Below are positions 33,424 to 41,749 of a DNA stretch of 64,000 nucleotides, piece after piece. The number at the start of each line of letters is the position of its first letter. The first letter of the stretch is position 1. The stretch comes from Paenibacillus pinisoli (GTDB taxonomy: Bacteria > Bacillota > Bacilli > Paenibacillales > Paenibacillaceae). The notes beneath the pieces are model-generated. The model had not been told where the DNA came from. It did no database searches and saw only the letters and a program-made list of their open reading frames with translations. Both the position numbers and the translations under genes were made by a program. The stretch lies in contig NZ_QXQB01000003.1 in assembly GCF_003605435.1 (NCBI RefSeq), positions 248,001 to 312,000 of the forward strand, given 5' to 3'.

Positions 33424-34911
33424 ATGAAAAACTGGTTTAAAAAAGGGGCAGCAATCGCGGTCGCAACTTCGCTATTGGCAGGCTGCAGCTTTGGCGGCAA
33501 CGAGGAGGAACCCGCTGCGCCGCAGGCGCTGAAGGTCATGTATCACAATGAGGACGGCTTCTACCGGGACTACGGCATGCTGTTCAGCACCGCCTATCCG
33601 GAGATCGAGATATCCGTTGTCTCGACAGGAAATCTCTATCGCGGCAATTCAGGCGAGGACGGCGAAGAATTCGATTACGAAAAGGCGAAGCAGGAACTGA
33701 TTGAGAAAGAAAAGCCCGACATTCTGATGCTTAATTCCAGCGAATACGAAACGATGGCGCAAGAAGGCAAGTTCATCGACCTTGAGCCTTTTATTGCAAA
33801 AGATAAATTCGATACGTCCGGCATTGTGCCCGGCCTCATTGACTTCATGAAAGAAATTGGCGGCGGCCAGCTGTATGGTCTGCCTTCCGGCTTCAACAGC
33901 CAAGTCTTGTTCTACAACAAAGGGCTGTTCGACAAATTCAATATTCCTTATCCGACGGATAGCATGACGTGGAATGAAGTCATTCAATTGGCCAGACAAT
34001 TCCCGACCGACGGCGAGAAGGATGAGCGAATCTACGGCCTGAAGGCCGGCTACAGCGGCAGCCTGAACGAGCTGTCGCAGATGATTGCCGGCTCTGAAGG
34101 GCTGAGCTACGTCAACCCTGCAACCAAGACGATGACGATCAATTCGGCGGGATGGAAGAACGCAGTTCAGACTGCCCACGACGCCATTAAGTCGGATGCA
34201 TTATATTTTGAGTCGAGAAATCATATGAGCTACTCAGGCAGAAATGAATACTTATTAAATAACCCGTTCACCGGCAATCGTATCGCGATGTCGCTCGATT
34301 ACAGCTATTTGATCCGTGAGCTTAAAGAGGCAGCAAATTACTACAGCAATGAAGAAGGCAAAGTCGCGAAGGATTGGGATATTGTGACGATCCCGGTCAG
34401 TCCGCAAATGCCGGATCAGAGCTCGGGCACATGGTACAGCAACATCTTCGCTATTTCCAAGGATGCTCCGAACGCTGACGCGGCGTGGAAGCTGATCTCC
34501 TACATCTCCGGCGAAGAACATGCGCGCGTCAAGTCGAAGGTGGCTTTCAACAATGGCTTCCCGATCCATACGAAGTACATCAAGGATGAAGAAGGACGCA
34601 ACTTTGCAGCCTTCTACAAGCTGAAGCCAGTCAAGCCTGCGGTTAACTACATAGAGATGGAGAAGCTCCCGAAGCAATTCGGCGTTATATTCTACGCCGA
34701 TATGGAAGAGCAATTCAAGGCAATCCAGGACGGCCATACATCTGTTGACGATGCGCTTGGGCTCCTCCAGGCGAAGGGCGAAGAGCTGCTTGCTCAGGAA
34801 TCCATGACCGATGAAGAGGTCAACAAGTTATGGGAAGAGCGAAATGCTGAAATGATGAAGAAAATGCAAGAGGCTGCCGGGGAAGCTGGAGAAACCGTTA
34901 CTATAAATTAA
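33424..34911 (+). CDS. extracellular solute-binding lipoprotein (paralogue A)
   Basis: A 495-residue lipoprotein with signal peptide and lipobox SLLAGC (Cys about residue 22). The mature part starts KVMYHNEDGFYRDYGMLFST. It is a type-1 carbohydrate-binding protein by overall pattern (NAFxxY-like early lobe, WNEVIQLARQFPTDG and AAWKLISYISGEEHARVKSK regions near the C terminus). It has no permease genes beside it and closely resembles the convergent protein at 34977-36449. GAAAGGAG lies before the ATG. Divergent from the yesM-like gene, so it may belong to the same regulon. Confidence 0.93.
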   Translation: MKNWFKKGAAIAVATSLLAGCSFGGNEEEPAAPQALKVMYHNEDGFYRDYGMLFSTAYPEIEISVVSTGNLYRGNSGEDGEEFDYEKAKQELIEKEKPDILMLNSSEYETMAQEGKFIDLEPFIAKDKFDTSGIVPGLIDFMKEIGGGQLYGLPSGFNSQVLFYNKGLFDKFNIPYPTDSMTWNEVIQLARQFPTDGEKDERIYGLKAGYSGSLNELSQMIAGSEGLSYVNPATKTMTINSAGWKNAVQTAHDAIKSDALYFESRNHMSYSGRNEYLLNNPFTGNRIAMSLDYSYLIRELKEAANYYSNEEGKVAKDWDIVTIPVSPQMPDQSSGTWYSNIFAISKDAPNADAAWKLISYISGEEHARVKSKVAFNNGFPIHTKYIKDEEGRNFAAFYKLKPVKPAVNYIEMEKLPKQFGVIFYADMEEQFKAIQDGHTSVDDALGLLQAKGEELLAQESMTDEEVNKLWEERNAEMMKKMQEAAGEAGETVTIN

Positions 34912-34923
34912 GATTCGAATAGC

Positions 34924-34970
34924 AAACGAGACATCCCCTGGCCTCCGGCCAGGGGATGTCTCGTTTTTCG
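34924..34970. terminator. perfect bidirectional terminator between paralogous binding proteins
   Basis: AAACGAGACATCCCCTGGCC and its exact complement surround a three-base loop (TCC), giving a 20-bp uninterrupted stem. T-run on the right and A-run on the left, so it ends both convergent transcripts. Confidence 0.95.
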
Positions 34971-34976
34971 TTGCTT

Positions 34977-36449
34977 TTATTCTACAACAACAGAGTTTAC
35001 AGCAGGGCTGCCAGACTCTTGGGCATAGCGTTCTTCCCACAGCTTGTTGATTTCCTCGTCCGTCATCGACTCTTGGGCAAGCAGTTCCTCGCCTTTCGTA
35101 TGCAAGGCCGCAAGCGCATCGTCTGCAGACTTGTTGCCGTCTTGAACAGCTTTGAATTCATCTTCCATGTAGGAGTAGAACATCATGCTGAACTGCTTCG
35201 GAAGCTTCTCCATTTCCTTGTAGTCCATCGTAGGTTTTGCAGGCTTCAGCTTATAGAAGGCTGCGTAATTGTGGCCCTCTTCATCCTTGATGTACTTCGT
35301 ATGAATGGAGAATCCGTTGTTGTATGTCAGCTTCGACTTCACGCGCGCATGCTCTTCGCTGGAGATGTAAGAGATGAACTTCCACGCCGCGTCAGCATTG
35401 GTCGAATCCTTCGTAATGGCAAAAATGTTATTATACCATGCGCTGGTGCTTTGATCCGGCATTTGCGGGCTAACCGGAATGGTCACGATATCCCAATCCT
35501 TCACCACTTTGCCTTCATCCTTGCTGTAGTACTCCATCGCTTCCTTCATCTCGCGGATGTAGTAGCTGCCGTCAATCGTCATCGCCGCCCGGTTGCTTGT
35601 GAACGGGTTGCGCAGCAAATAATCATTGTAGTCGCCAGACCAGCCCATATTGTTCTGGTCTTCAAAATATAGCGCCTCAGACTTAATCGCATCATAAGCG
35701 GTCTGTACCGCATTCTTCCATCCCGCCGAATTGATCGTCATCGTCTTGGTTGCCGGATTGACATAGTTCAGTCCTTCGGCGCTCGCAATCATTTGGGCGA
35801 GGCCGCTCAGGCTGCTGTTGTAGCCGGCTTTGAGGCCATAGATACGGTCTTCCTTCTCACCGTCGGTCGGGAACTGTCTCGCCAGCTGAATAACCTCGTT
35901 CCAGGTCATGTTATCCGTCGGGTAAGAAATATTGAATTTATCGAACAGCGCTTTGTTGTAGAACAACACTTGGCTGCTGAAGCCGGAAGGCAGTCCGTAC
36001 AGCTGGCCTCCGCCCATTTGTTTCATATAATCAATCATGCCCGGCACTAGACCGGCCGTGTCGAACTTGTCCTTGGCAATATAAGATTCGAGATCGATGA
36101 ACTTGCCTTCCTGCGCCATCTTCTCGTACTCTGTCATATCAAGCATGACGATGTCCGGCTTTTCTTTATCGATCAGATCCTGCTTAGCCTTCTCATAGTC
36201 GACCTCTTCGCCATTCTCGCCAGAATTGCTGCGGTAGATGCTCTGAGTCGAGACAACCGTAATTTCAATCTCCGGATACAGTGTGCTGAACAGCATGCCG
36301 TACTCCTGGAAGAAGCCGCCCTCATCGTAATACATGACCTTCAGCGCCTGCGGCGTAGCAGAGCTGTCCTCTTTGCCGCCAAAGCTGCAGCCCGCCAGAA
36401 GCGTCGTTACGAGCACGACGGAAGCCGCTTTTTTGAACCAATTTTTCAT
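34977..36449 (-). CDS. extracellular solute-binding lipoprotein (paralogue B)
   Basis: A 490-residue lipoprotein with lipobox TLLAGC, collinear with paralogue A along its entire length and identical over long stretches (for example YNKGLFDKFNI versus YNKALFDKFNI, and WNEVIQLARQFPTDGEK in both). Only the tails differ (the C terminus here ends SPAVNSVVVE). No permease genes follow. GGGGAGAGG precedes the ATG. The region upstream holds three 11-bp-spaced GTTGTAAA repeats. Confidence 0.93.
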   Translation of the reverse strand: MKNWFKKAASVVLVTTLLAGCSFGGKEDSSATPQALKVMYYDEGGFFQEYGMLFSTLYPEIEITVVSTQSIYRSNSGENGEEVDYEKAKQDLIDKEKPDIVMLDMTEYEKMAQEGKFIDLESYIAKDKFDTAGLVPGMIDYMKQMGGGQLYGLPSGFSSQVLFYNKALFDKFNISYPTDNMTWNEVIQLARQFPTDGEKEDRIYGLKAGYNSSLSGLAQMIASAEGLNYVNPATKTMTINSAGWKNAVQTAYDAIKSEALYFEDQNNMGWSGDYNDYLLRNPFTSNRAAMTIDGSYYIREMKEAMEYYSKDEGKVVKDWDIVTIPVSPQMPDQSTSAWYNNIFAITKDSTNADAAWKFISYISSEEHARVKSKLTYNNGFSIHTKYIKDEEGHNYAAFYKLKPAKPTMDYKEMEKLPKQFSMMFYSYMEDEFKAVQDGNKSADDALAALHTKGEELLAQESMTDEEINKLWEERYAQESGSPAVNSVVVE

Positions 36450-36648
36450 TTCTTTTTCCTCTCCCCGTCTTTTTACTGACTCCCATGAAACCCAATATGT
36501 ACCATAGACTATACGTTCTTAGGGTCAAAAATGTTGCAGATGCCATGATAATTTAAAATTTTTTTTCATAGTTGCGATTTTGCCCTTGTCCCGCTTAGTA
36601 TAGAAGGGGTTTTTCCCCCTCTTAACTATAATCGGAAATCCTTTTTTA

Positions 36649-36678
36649 GTTGTAAACATGTTGTAAAAATGTTGTAAA
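36649..36678 (+). repeat. three direct GTTGTAAA repeats, 11 bp apart
   Basis: GTTGTAAA at 36649, 36660 and 36671, each separated by exactly 11 bases (one helical turn). This spacing is typical of tandem binding by OmpR/PhoP-family regulators. They lie 200-230 bases upstream of paralogue B and just beyond the desR stop. Confidence 0.6.
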
Positions 36679-36734
36679 TATTTTCTTAAACTTTCTTAAG
36701 AAGTGGACTGCCTAATCATAGAAAAAAGAGCCGG

Positions 36735-37337
36735 TCACTTGAACCAGCCCTTCTCCTTGAATCTCGTAATGGCTTCGATCCGATTGCTCACGCCCAGCTT
36801 ATCCAGAATGACGGAGATGTAATTGCGTACCGTCCCTGTTGTCAGAAAAAGCTCGCTTGCGATTTCCTTCGTATTTTTGCCGTCGGCCACCAGCCCCAGC
36901 ACTTCCTTCTCCCGCTCCGTCAGAGGATTGTCGGAGCCGCCGCCGTATGCCTCGTCCATCAGCTCGGATGCGTAGACTCTCCGGCCGGATATGACGCTTC
37001 GGATGGAGCTGGCAAGCTCCTCGCTGGGACTGTCCTTCAGCAGATAACCGCTGACGCCCGCCTTGATCGCCCGCTCGAAGTAACCCGCCCTCGCGAAGGT
37101 CGTCAGGATGATGACCTTGCACGTGCCTCTCATCTCTTCCGCCGCTTCCAACCCGCTCTTCAGCGGCATCTCGATATCCATAATGCAAATATCCGGTTTA
37201 TGCCGCTTCACCAGCGTAATCGCCTCTTCGCCATTCGAAGCGCGGCCTACTACCTTCATGTCGTCTTCCAGATCCAGAAGCGAAGCAAGCGCGCCGAGCA
37301 GCATCCGCTGATCCTCCGCTATGACTATGGTAATCAT
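36735..37337 (-). CDS. desR: NarL/LuxR-family response regulator, DesR-like
   Basis: A 200-residue regulator. Receiver: EDQRM acidic pair, phosphoacceptor Asp in ICIMDIEMPLKSG, switch Thr in ILTTFARAG, Lys in YLLKDSPSEEL. C-terminal LuxR helix-turn-helix: LTEREKEVLGLVADGKNTKEIASEL and TGTVRNYISVILDKLG. The ATG overlaps the desK stop codon (ATGA), so kinase and regulator are coupled. By analogy with B. subtilis, DesR~P activates the desaturase gene when membranes become too ordered, for example after cold shock. Confidence 0.9.
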   Translation of the reverse strand: MITIVIAEDQRMLLGALASLLDLEDDMKVVGRASNGEEAITLVKRHKPDICIMDIEMPLKSGLEAAEEMRGTCKVIILTTFARAGYFERAIKAGVSGYLLKDSPSEELASSIRSVISGRRVYASELMDEAYGGGSDNPLTEREKEVLGLVADGKNTKEIASELFLTTGTVRNYISVILDKLGVSNRIEAITRFKEKGWFK

Positions 37338-38470
37338 TCGCCCGCCTCCTTCGTTGGCCGCTTCACCACATGCGGCACTGTAATATGAAGCTCGGTCCCG
37401 CTGTCCGACCTTATGCTCATGCTGCCGTTCACGAATTCCAGCCGCTCCTTCATGCCGCGCAGCCCGTTGCCCCGATAGTACCCCGGCCGCACGGTCATGC
37501 CTATGCCGTCATCTGACACCATCACCGTAAAGTCGGTAGGCGTCGATATGAAGGCGATCATGCACCGCTTCGCCTTGCTGTGCTTTACGACATTGGTGAC
37601 TGCTTCCTTCAGGCACATGCTCAGCACATTCTCCGTCAGCAGATTCGTATCATTCAACCGGTAATCTCCTTCTACGAGCAGCTCGATATCAGCGGCGCTC
37701 AATATTTGGGTAACCCGGTGCATCTCTTCATCGAGGCGGGCTCCTCTCATCTGAGTAACCATCTCGCGCACTTCCTTAAGCGCCGTACGCGCCGTCTGCT
37801 GCACGTCGCGTATCTCGGCCTGGGCCCGGGACGGATTCTTATGAATCAGCTTGCCCGCCAGATCGCTCTTAAGTCCGATGAGCGACAGCTTCTGGCCCAG
37901 CGTATCATGCAGATCGCGCGCAATCCGCTGGCGTTCCTCCTGCTTCACCAGCTCTGCAATCCTTTTGTTGGCGTCCTCCAGCTGGCCTTCCAGCTGGCCT
38001 TGCTTCTTCTGGCTATACGTATTGAACGGCAGCAGGATGACGACGATCAAGCTGATCAGAATAAACGGAAATTGCGTGAAGAACAGCTGATTTTGAGTCG
38101 CAAAGCCATAATTGACCGTGATAAACGTACTTGCCAGATGAATCGCGTATAAAGTAAAGAACCCTGCGCGGTTCTGAATATTGCCGATAAAAAAAGCGAG
38201 AAAGATCGAAAAGTACACATAGCTGAACAGAAGCGTCATCGCTATAGAAATAAGGATTTGCACACTTGTCCAGAAATAGACAAGCCATCCTTTGGAGACA
38301 AAGGACAGCCGGTAGCAAACAAAAAATAAAATGATCATGACAATGCCGGATACAACCTCCGGCGTGGATGACGATCGGAATATAAAGTAGAACGGCAAGA
38401 TGCAGAAGACGACCCATACGTACGGGCTCAGTCCTGTATTGCGGTGAAAGATTTGGTACCACTTGTTCAT
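37334..38470 (-). CDS. desK: sensor histidine kinase, DesK-like
   Basis: A 378-residue kinase. The first 150 residues contain five or six transmembrane helices with little extracellular sequence, the thickness-sensing layout. A coiled coil (EGQLEDANKRIAELVKQEER) leads to the HisKA_3 H box RQRIARDLHDTLGQKLSLIGL and an HATPase (CLKEAVTNVVKHSKA, VSDDGIGM, GNGLRGMKERL). It switches between kinase and phosphatase with membrane order. It lies 66 bases downstream of the desaturase gene and overlaps desR. Confidence 0.9.
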   Translation of the reverse strand: MNKWYQIFHRNTGLSPYVWVVFCILPFYFIFRSSSTPEVVSGIVMIILFFVCYRLSFVSKGWLVYFWTSVQILISIAMTLLFSYVYFSIFLAFFIGNIQNRAGFFTLYAIHLASTFITVNYGFATQNQLFFTQFPFILISLIVVILLPFNTYSQKKQGQLEGQLEDANKRIAELVKQEERQRIARDLHDTLGQKLSLIGLKSDLAGKLIHKNPSRAQAEIRDVQQTARTALKEVREMVTQMRGARLDEEMHRVTQILSAADIELLVEGDYRLNDTNLLTENVLSMCLKEAVTNVVKHSKAKRCMIAFISTPTDFTVMVSDDGIGMTVRPGYYRGNGLRGMKERLEFVNGSMSIRSDSGTELHITVPHVVKRPTKEAGE

Positions 38471-38536
38471 CTGCGCTCACCCTCTGCCCTGCGGCTCATG
38501 CCGCCTGTCTTTGCCATTATTGTAGCATACTCCGCA

Positions 38537-39595
38537 TCAGCTTGCCTTGCGGGGATTGCCTGCCGCTGCCGCTGTCCGGCCTGGCGATGCCAGATTGCGC
38601 AGGCGATCCTTCACCGCGCGGAAGCTGACGAATCGCTTGCTCTCCTCGTCCCACAGCCGGAACTTGAGCGACTCCAGGCTTTGGAGAATCGTAATCGTTG
38701 TTGCTTTATGAAGGGGCGGCACAGCGTCATGCGCCGACTCCAGATAATAGTTCGGAACTTTCGGGCTCAGATGGTGCACATGGTGGAAGCCGATATTGCC
38801 GGTCAGCCACTGGAACAGCTTCGGCAGCTTGTAGTACGAGCTGCCGTCTACCGCAGCTTTCACATAGCTCCATTCTTCCTCATTCTCGAAGTACGAGTCC
38901 TCGAATTGATGCTGTACATAGAACAGCCATACGCCCAGCACGCCGGACAGATAGAAGACCGGTCCTTGCACAAGCAGCATCGCTTCCCAGCCGATCGCCC
39001 AAGTAAGCAGCGCGTATGTCACTACGATCAGAGCGTTCATCAAGTAAGTATTCATGCGCTCCTTGCGCCTTGCACCCTTGCGGTTGAAGCGGTACTGGAA
39101 CAGAAACACGTAAATCGGGCCCAGACCGAACATGATGAACGGATTGCGGTACAGCCGGTAAGCCAGCTTCTGCAGCTTGGATGACGACGCGTATTCCTCC
39201 ACGGTCAAGATCCACAGATCGCCGACTCCACGCTTGTCGAGATTGCTGCTTGTCGCATGGTGAATAGCATGCGAATTTTTCCATTGCTGATAAGGCACCA
39301 TCGTGATGACACCCGTAATAATCCCCATGATATCGTTGGCACGCTTGCTCTTGAAGAATGAGCCATGGCAGCAGTCATGGAAGATGATGAATGTTCGAAT
39401 AACAAAAAACGAAGTGGCTACGCCAAAAGCCAGCGTCAGCCAATAGGATATGGACAAGCTCCAATAAGCGGCGTACCATAAGGCAACCAGCGGGAGCAGC
39501 GTATTAAACAATTGTCTTATGCTTACAGAAAGCTCGGTACGCTCGTATGGCGCTACGCTTTTCTTTAATTGCAATTGCTTGTGATGATCAGCCAT
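38537..39595 (-). CDS. des: membrane fatty-acid desaturase (acyl-lipid, Des type)
   Basis: A 352-residue integral-membrane di-iron desaturase that introduces a cis double bond into membrane phospholipid acyl chains to restore fluidity. The three His boxes are present: HDCCHGS, HAIHHATS and HHVHH, plus hydrophobic helices between them. The open frame extends upstream, but ATG 39595 has GAGGAGG and gives the B. subtilis Des length. First gene of the des-desK-desR unit; the -10 TACAAT and palindromic operator candidate are upstream. Confidence 0.93.
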   Translation of the reverse strand: MADHHKQLQLKKSVAPYERTELSVSIRQLFNTLLPLVALWYAAYWSLSISYWLTLAFGVATSFFVIRTFIIFHDCCHGSFFKSKRANDIMGIITGVITMVPYQQWKNSHAIHHATSSNLDKRGVGDLWILTVEEYASSSKLQKLAYRLYRNPFIMFGLGPIYVFLFQYRFNRKGARRKERMNTYLMNALIVVTYALLTWAIGWEAMLLVQGPVFYLSGVLGVWLFYVQHQFEDSYFENEEEWSYVKAAVDGSSYYKLPKLFQWLTGNIGFHHVHHLSPKVPNYYLESAHDAVPPLHKATTITILQSLESLKFRLWDEESKRFVSFRAVKDRLRNLASPGRTAAAAGNPRKAS

Positions 39596-39661
39596 GTTGA
39601 CGTCCTCCTCGAATATCCAAATGAGCGGGAGGAACTGCCTTCTCCGGCTCTTACTTCCTCT

Positions 39662-39667
39662 ATTGTA
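39662..39667 (-). promoter_or_regulatory. -10 element of the des promoter
   Basis: On the minus strand TACAAT, without a convincing -35 hexamer, as expected for an activator-dependent promoter. About 65 bases before the des start codon. Confidence 0.5.
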
Positions 39668-39706
39668 GGGGAAGCGCATACCGGCTCCTAGTCATAAACG
39701 TCAAGT

Positions 39707-39734
39707 CGCCTATATGACATTTGTCATATAGGCG
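39707..39734 (-). promoter_or_regulatory. candidate DesR operator upstream of des
   Basis: A 28-base inverted repeat with arms CGCCTATATGAC and GTCATATAGGCG around a four-base centre. It is centred about 66 bases before the presumed transcription start. A partial copy, TTGACGTTTATGACT, lies on the promoter side (39692-39706). B. subtilis DesR binds two adjacent sites in about this position. The palindrome also covers the stop codon of the upstream fusion gene; there is no T-run, so a terminator role is less likely. Confidence 0.5.
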
Positions 39735-41697
39735 GCTTGCGCATCATGTATGGATACAACAGAATAAGGCCTGCTATGTACAAGAACACCGCCACAAATG
39801 CGGGAAGAAGATGCATGAAATCAACGTAGCCAATTCCGAAATGAACCGACAGTCCGGCATAGAATCCAGGCGCTCCTCCGATTAAGAGCGTCCACCATAA
39901 CCAGCGCTCGCCTTGGCCGATTCCCCATAAGGCAATGATGAGTATGGCAATGGCATCGCAGAGCAGCGCTCCCCCGAAGCCCGCACGGTCATGGGCGATC
40001 AGCGAGATCAGCTTCGGATTCACAGCATTCAGCTGATCCGGCGTCGTGCCGAGGAAAGCCAGATCCGCCTTCACGAATACATTCGTTACGCCGACACCGG
40101 CAATTGCGATGCCGCCGGCTGCAAGCGCAAAGCCTAAAGCAACGAAGCAAAGCTGTCCCCACATCGCCAGCTTCCACGCCCGGTCATTACGCAGATTGAC
40201 CGGCTTCAGATTCGGCCTGTCCGTATGACCTCTTAGCGAGAAGATGAACATGGGCAGCAGCACGGCAGCAGCTAGCGCATGGAGCGGGTCGAAATAACCG
40301 TAGCCCAGGTAGAGAAAAAAGCTGGAGAAGCCCACTATGCAAGAGGATACGATAGCCGTACGCGCCCAGTGCTGGCCATAACGCAAGCCATGCCTCGCAA
40401 GCTGATAGTAGATAATGCCAATCGAGATCATCGTCCCTGCCAGCGTAATCCGGTCATGGGACATAAAGTGGAGCAGATGATGGTTCACATGATGAATATC
40501 TGAGATGGCCATTCCGAGAAAGCGGGTATCGTAGGTGAGCAGCACCTCTGTCGCCCCGATCCACCAGGCCAGCAGCCCGCCAATAATCATGCCAATCCCA
40601 AGCAAGCACATCCACCCCCAATTGCGCCAGAAGGAAATCGGCTCGGGCGGCGGTTCCTTGCGAACCGTCTCATAGATGACCGCTTCGTTAATCCGCTTCG
40701 GCAAGCCAGGGCCGGAATGAACAAGTCCGCTATGCAGCATGATCAGGTCCGCTCCTGCCTCCAGCAGCCGCAGCGCATCCAGCGGCTCATGAACGCCTCC
40801 GCCGGCTTTGATGATAAAGCCATCCCCCATCCGCTCGCGAAGCAGCACCGTCTTGCCCAGCGATGCCTCCAGGCCCGTCTTGCCTACGGCAGCCAGCCTG
40901 GGAGGACTGCCGTTCCGCACTCCCGCCCTCGCTATCTGGCTGTCCGCTGGGATAATATGATCCAGCCAAGCTTCCCCGATGACAGCGCCTTGCCACTCTA
41001 TATCTATGGTGCAATCCAGCCATTCGCTCAGCCGGTCATCGGGCAGCGACAGAGGGACGTATACATACAGCGGCAGTCCTGCAGGCATGCTTAGGCCTGC
41101 CAGGCCCTTCCCTATCTGCAATACATGCTCCCACGGCTGATTGCCTGAAGCGATATCGAGATAAAATCCGGCCGCTCCTGCCTCGCCCAGCGTCTCTATC
41201 ATCCGTCTAATTTGATCCAGCGCCTCAACCGGCGATGCATCCGGCATCGGAGCCAGGCGCGCGAATTGGGGCAGCCCATGCCCCTTGCGCGATATCCGCC
41301 CGGCGATTGCGGTGAGTCCGTCATTTTCGAAGTAGTCGGGATAATAGATCATCTCGCCTCTGAGATCATTCCTTATCGGATCATCGCTTCGAATCGCGTC
41401 GACCGTTACAGGTCCCAGCTCCATAAAGCCGGGCCCGAACTGCGCAAGCGCCTTATGTGCCGCACCCGAAGGATCAACGCCGCCCGATACGCCGATAGGC
41501 GAAAGAAGCGTCAAGCCTGCCGCTTGACGCTTCAATATCGGGGACAGCTCCATATGGCCAAGCGTCCGGATGACGAACGAGCCGCCGGGCAGGCGGCTGA
41601 TCATCCCCATCGCCCCTAGCGTGAATGACCGGCTGACGCGAGACGGCAGCCGGGACAACAGCGGTCGGAATATGGTTTGATAAGACCAATCCGGCAT
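39724..41697 (-). CDS. dihydroorotate-dehydrogenase-like domain fused to a membrane domain
   Basis: A 657-residue protein. Residues 55-325 form a TIM barrel of the class-2 dihydroorotate dehydrogenase superfamily: SPIGVSGGVDPSGAAHKALA and GPGFMELGPVT match the N-terminal FMN-site motifs, and IIKAGGGVHEPLDALRLLEAGADLIMLHSGLVHSGPGLPKRIN matches the C-terminal phosphate-binding motif (shown here in parts). The second half has about nine transmembrane helices with HHVNHHLLHFMSHDR near their start. Neither FMN activity nor pyrimidine synthesis is certain; the protein could be a membrane-coupled flavin oxidoreductase. It stands alone between the aminopeptidase and des genes. Confidence 0.75.
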   Translation of the reverse strand: MPDWSYQTIFRPLLSRLPSRVSRSFTLGAMGMISRLPGGSFVIRTLGHMELSPILKRQAAGLTLLSPIGVSGGVDPSGAAHKALAQFGPGFMELGPVTVDAIRSDDPIRNDLRGEMIYYPDYFENDGLTAIAGRISRKGHGLPQFARLAPMPDASPVEALDQIRRMIETLGEAGAAGFYLDIASGNQPWEHVLQIGKGLAGLSMPAGLPLYVYVPLSLPDDRLSEWLDCTIDIEWQGAVIGEAWLDHIIPADSQIARAGVRNGSPPRLAAVGKTGLEASLGKTVLLRERMGDGFIIKAGGGVHEPLDALRLLEAGADLIMLHSGLVHSGPGLPKRINEAVIYETVRKEPPPEPISFWRNWGWMCLLGIGMIIGGLLAWWIGATEVLLTYDTRFLGMAISDIHHVNHHLLHFMSHDRITLAGTMISIGIIYYQLARHGLRYGQHWARTAIVSSCIVGFSSFFLYLGYGYFDPLHALAAAVLLPMFIFSLRGHTDRPNLKPVNLRNDRAWKLAMWGQLCFVALGFALAAGGIAIAGVGVTNVFVKADLAFLGTTPDQLNAVNPKLISLIAHDRAGFGGALLCDAIAILIIALWGIGQGERWLWWTLLIGGAPGFYAGLSVHFGIGYVDFMHLLPAFVAVFLYIAGLILLYPYMMRKPPI

Positions 41698-41749
41698 GCG
41701 TGCAGCTCTCCCCTTCCCTAAGCTTTGCCTTTAATCTTCGGCAAGCTTA

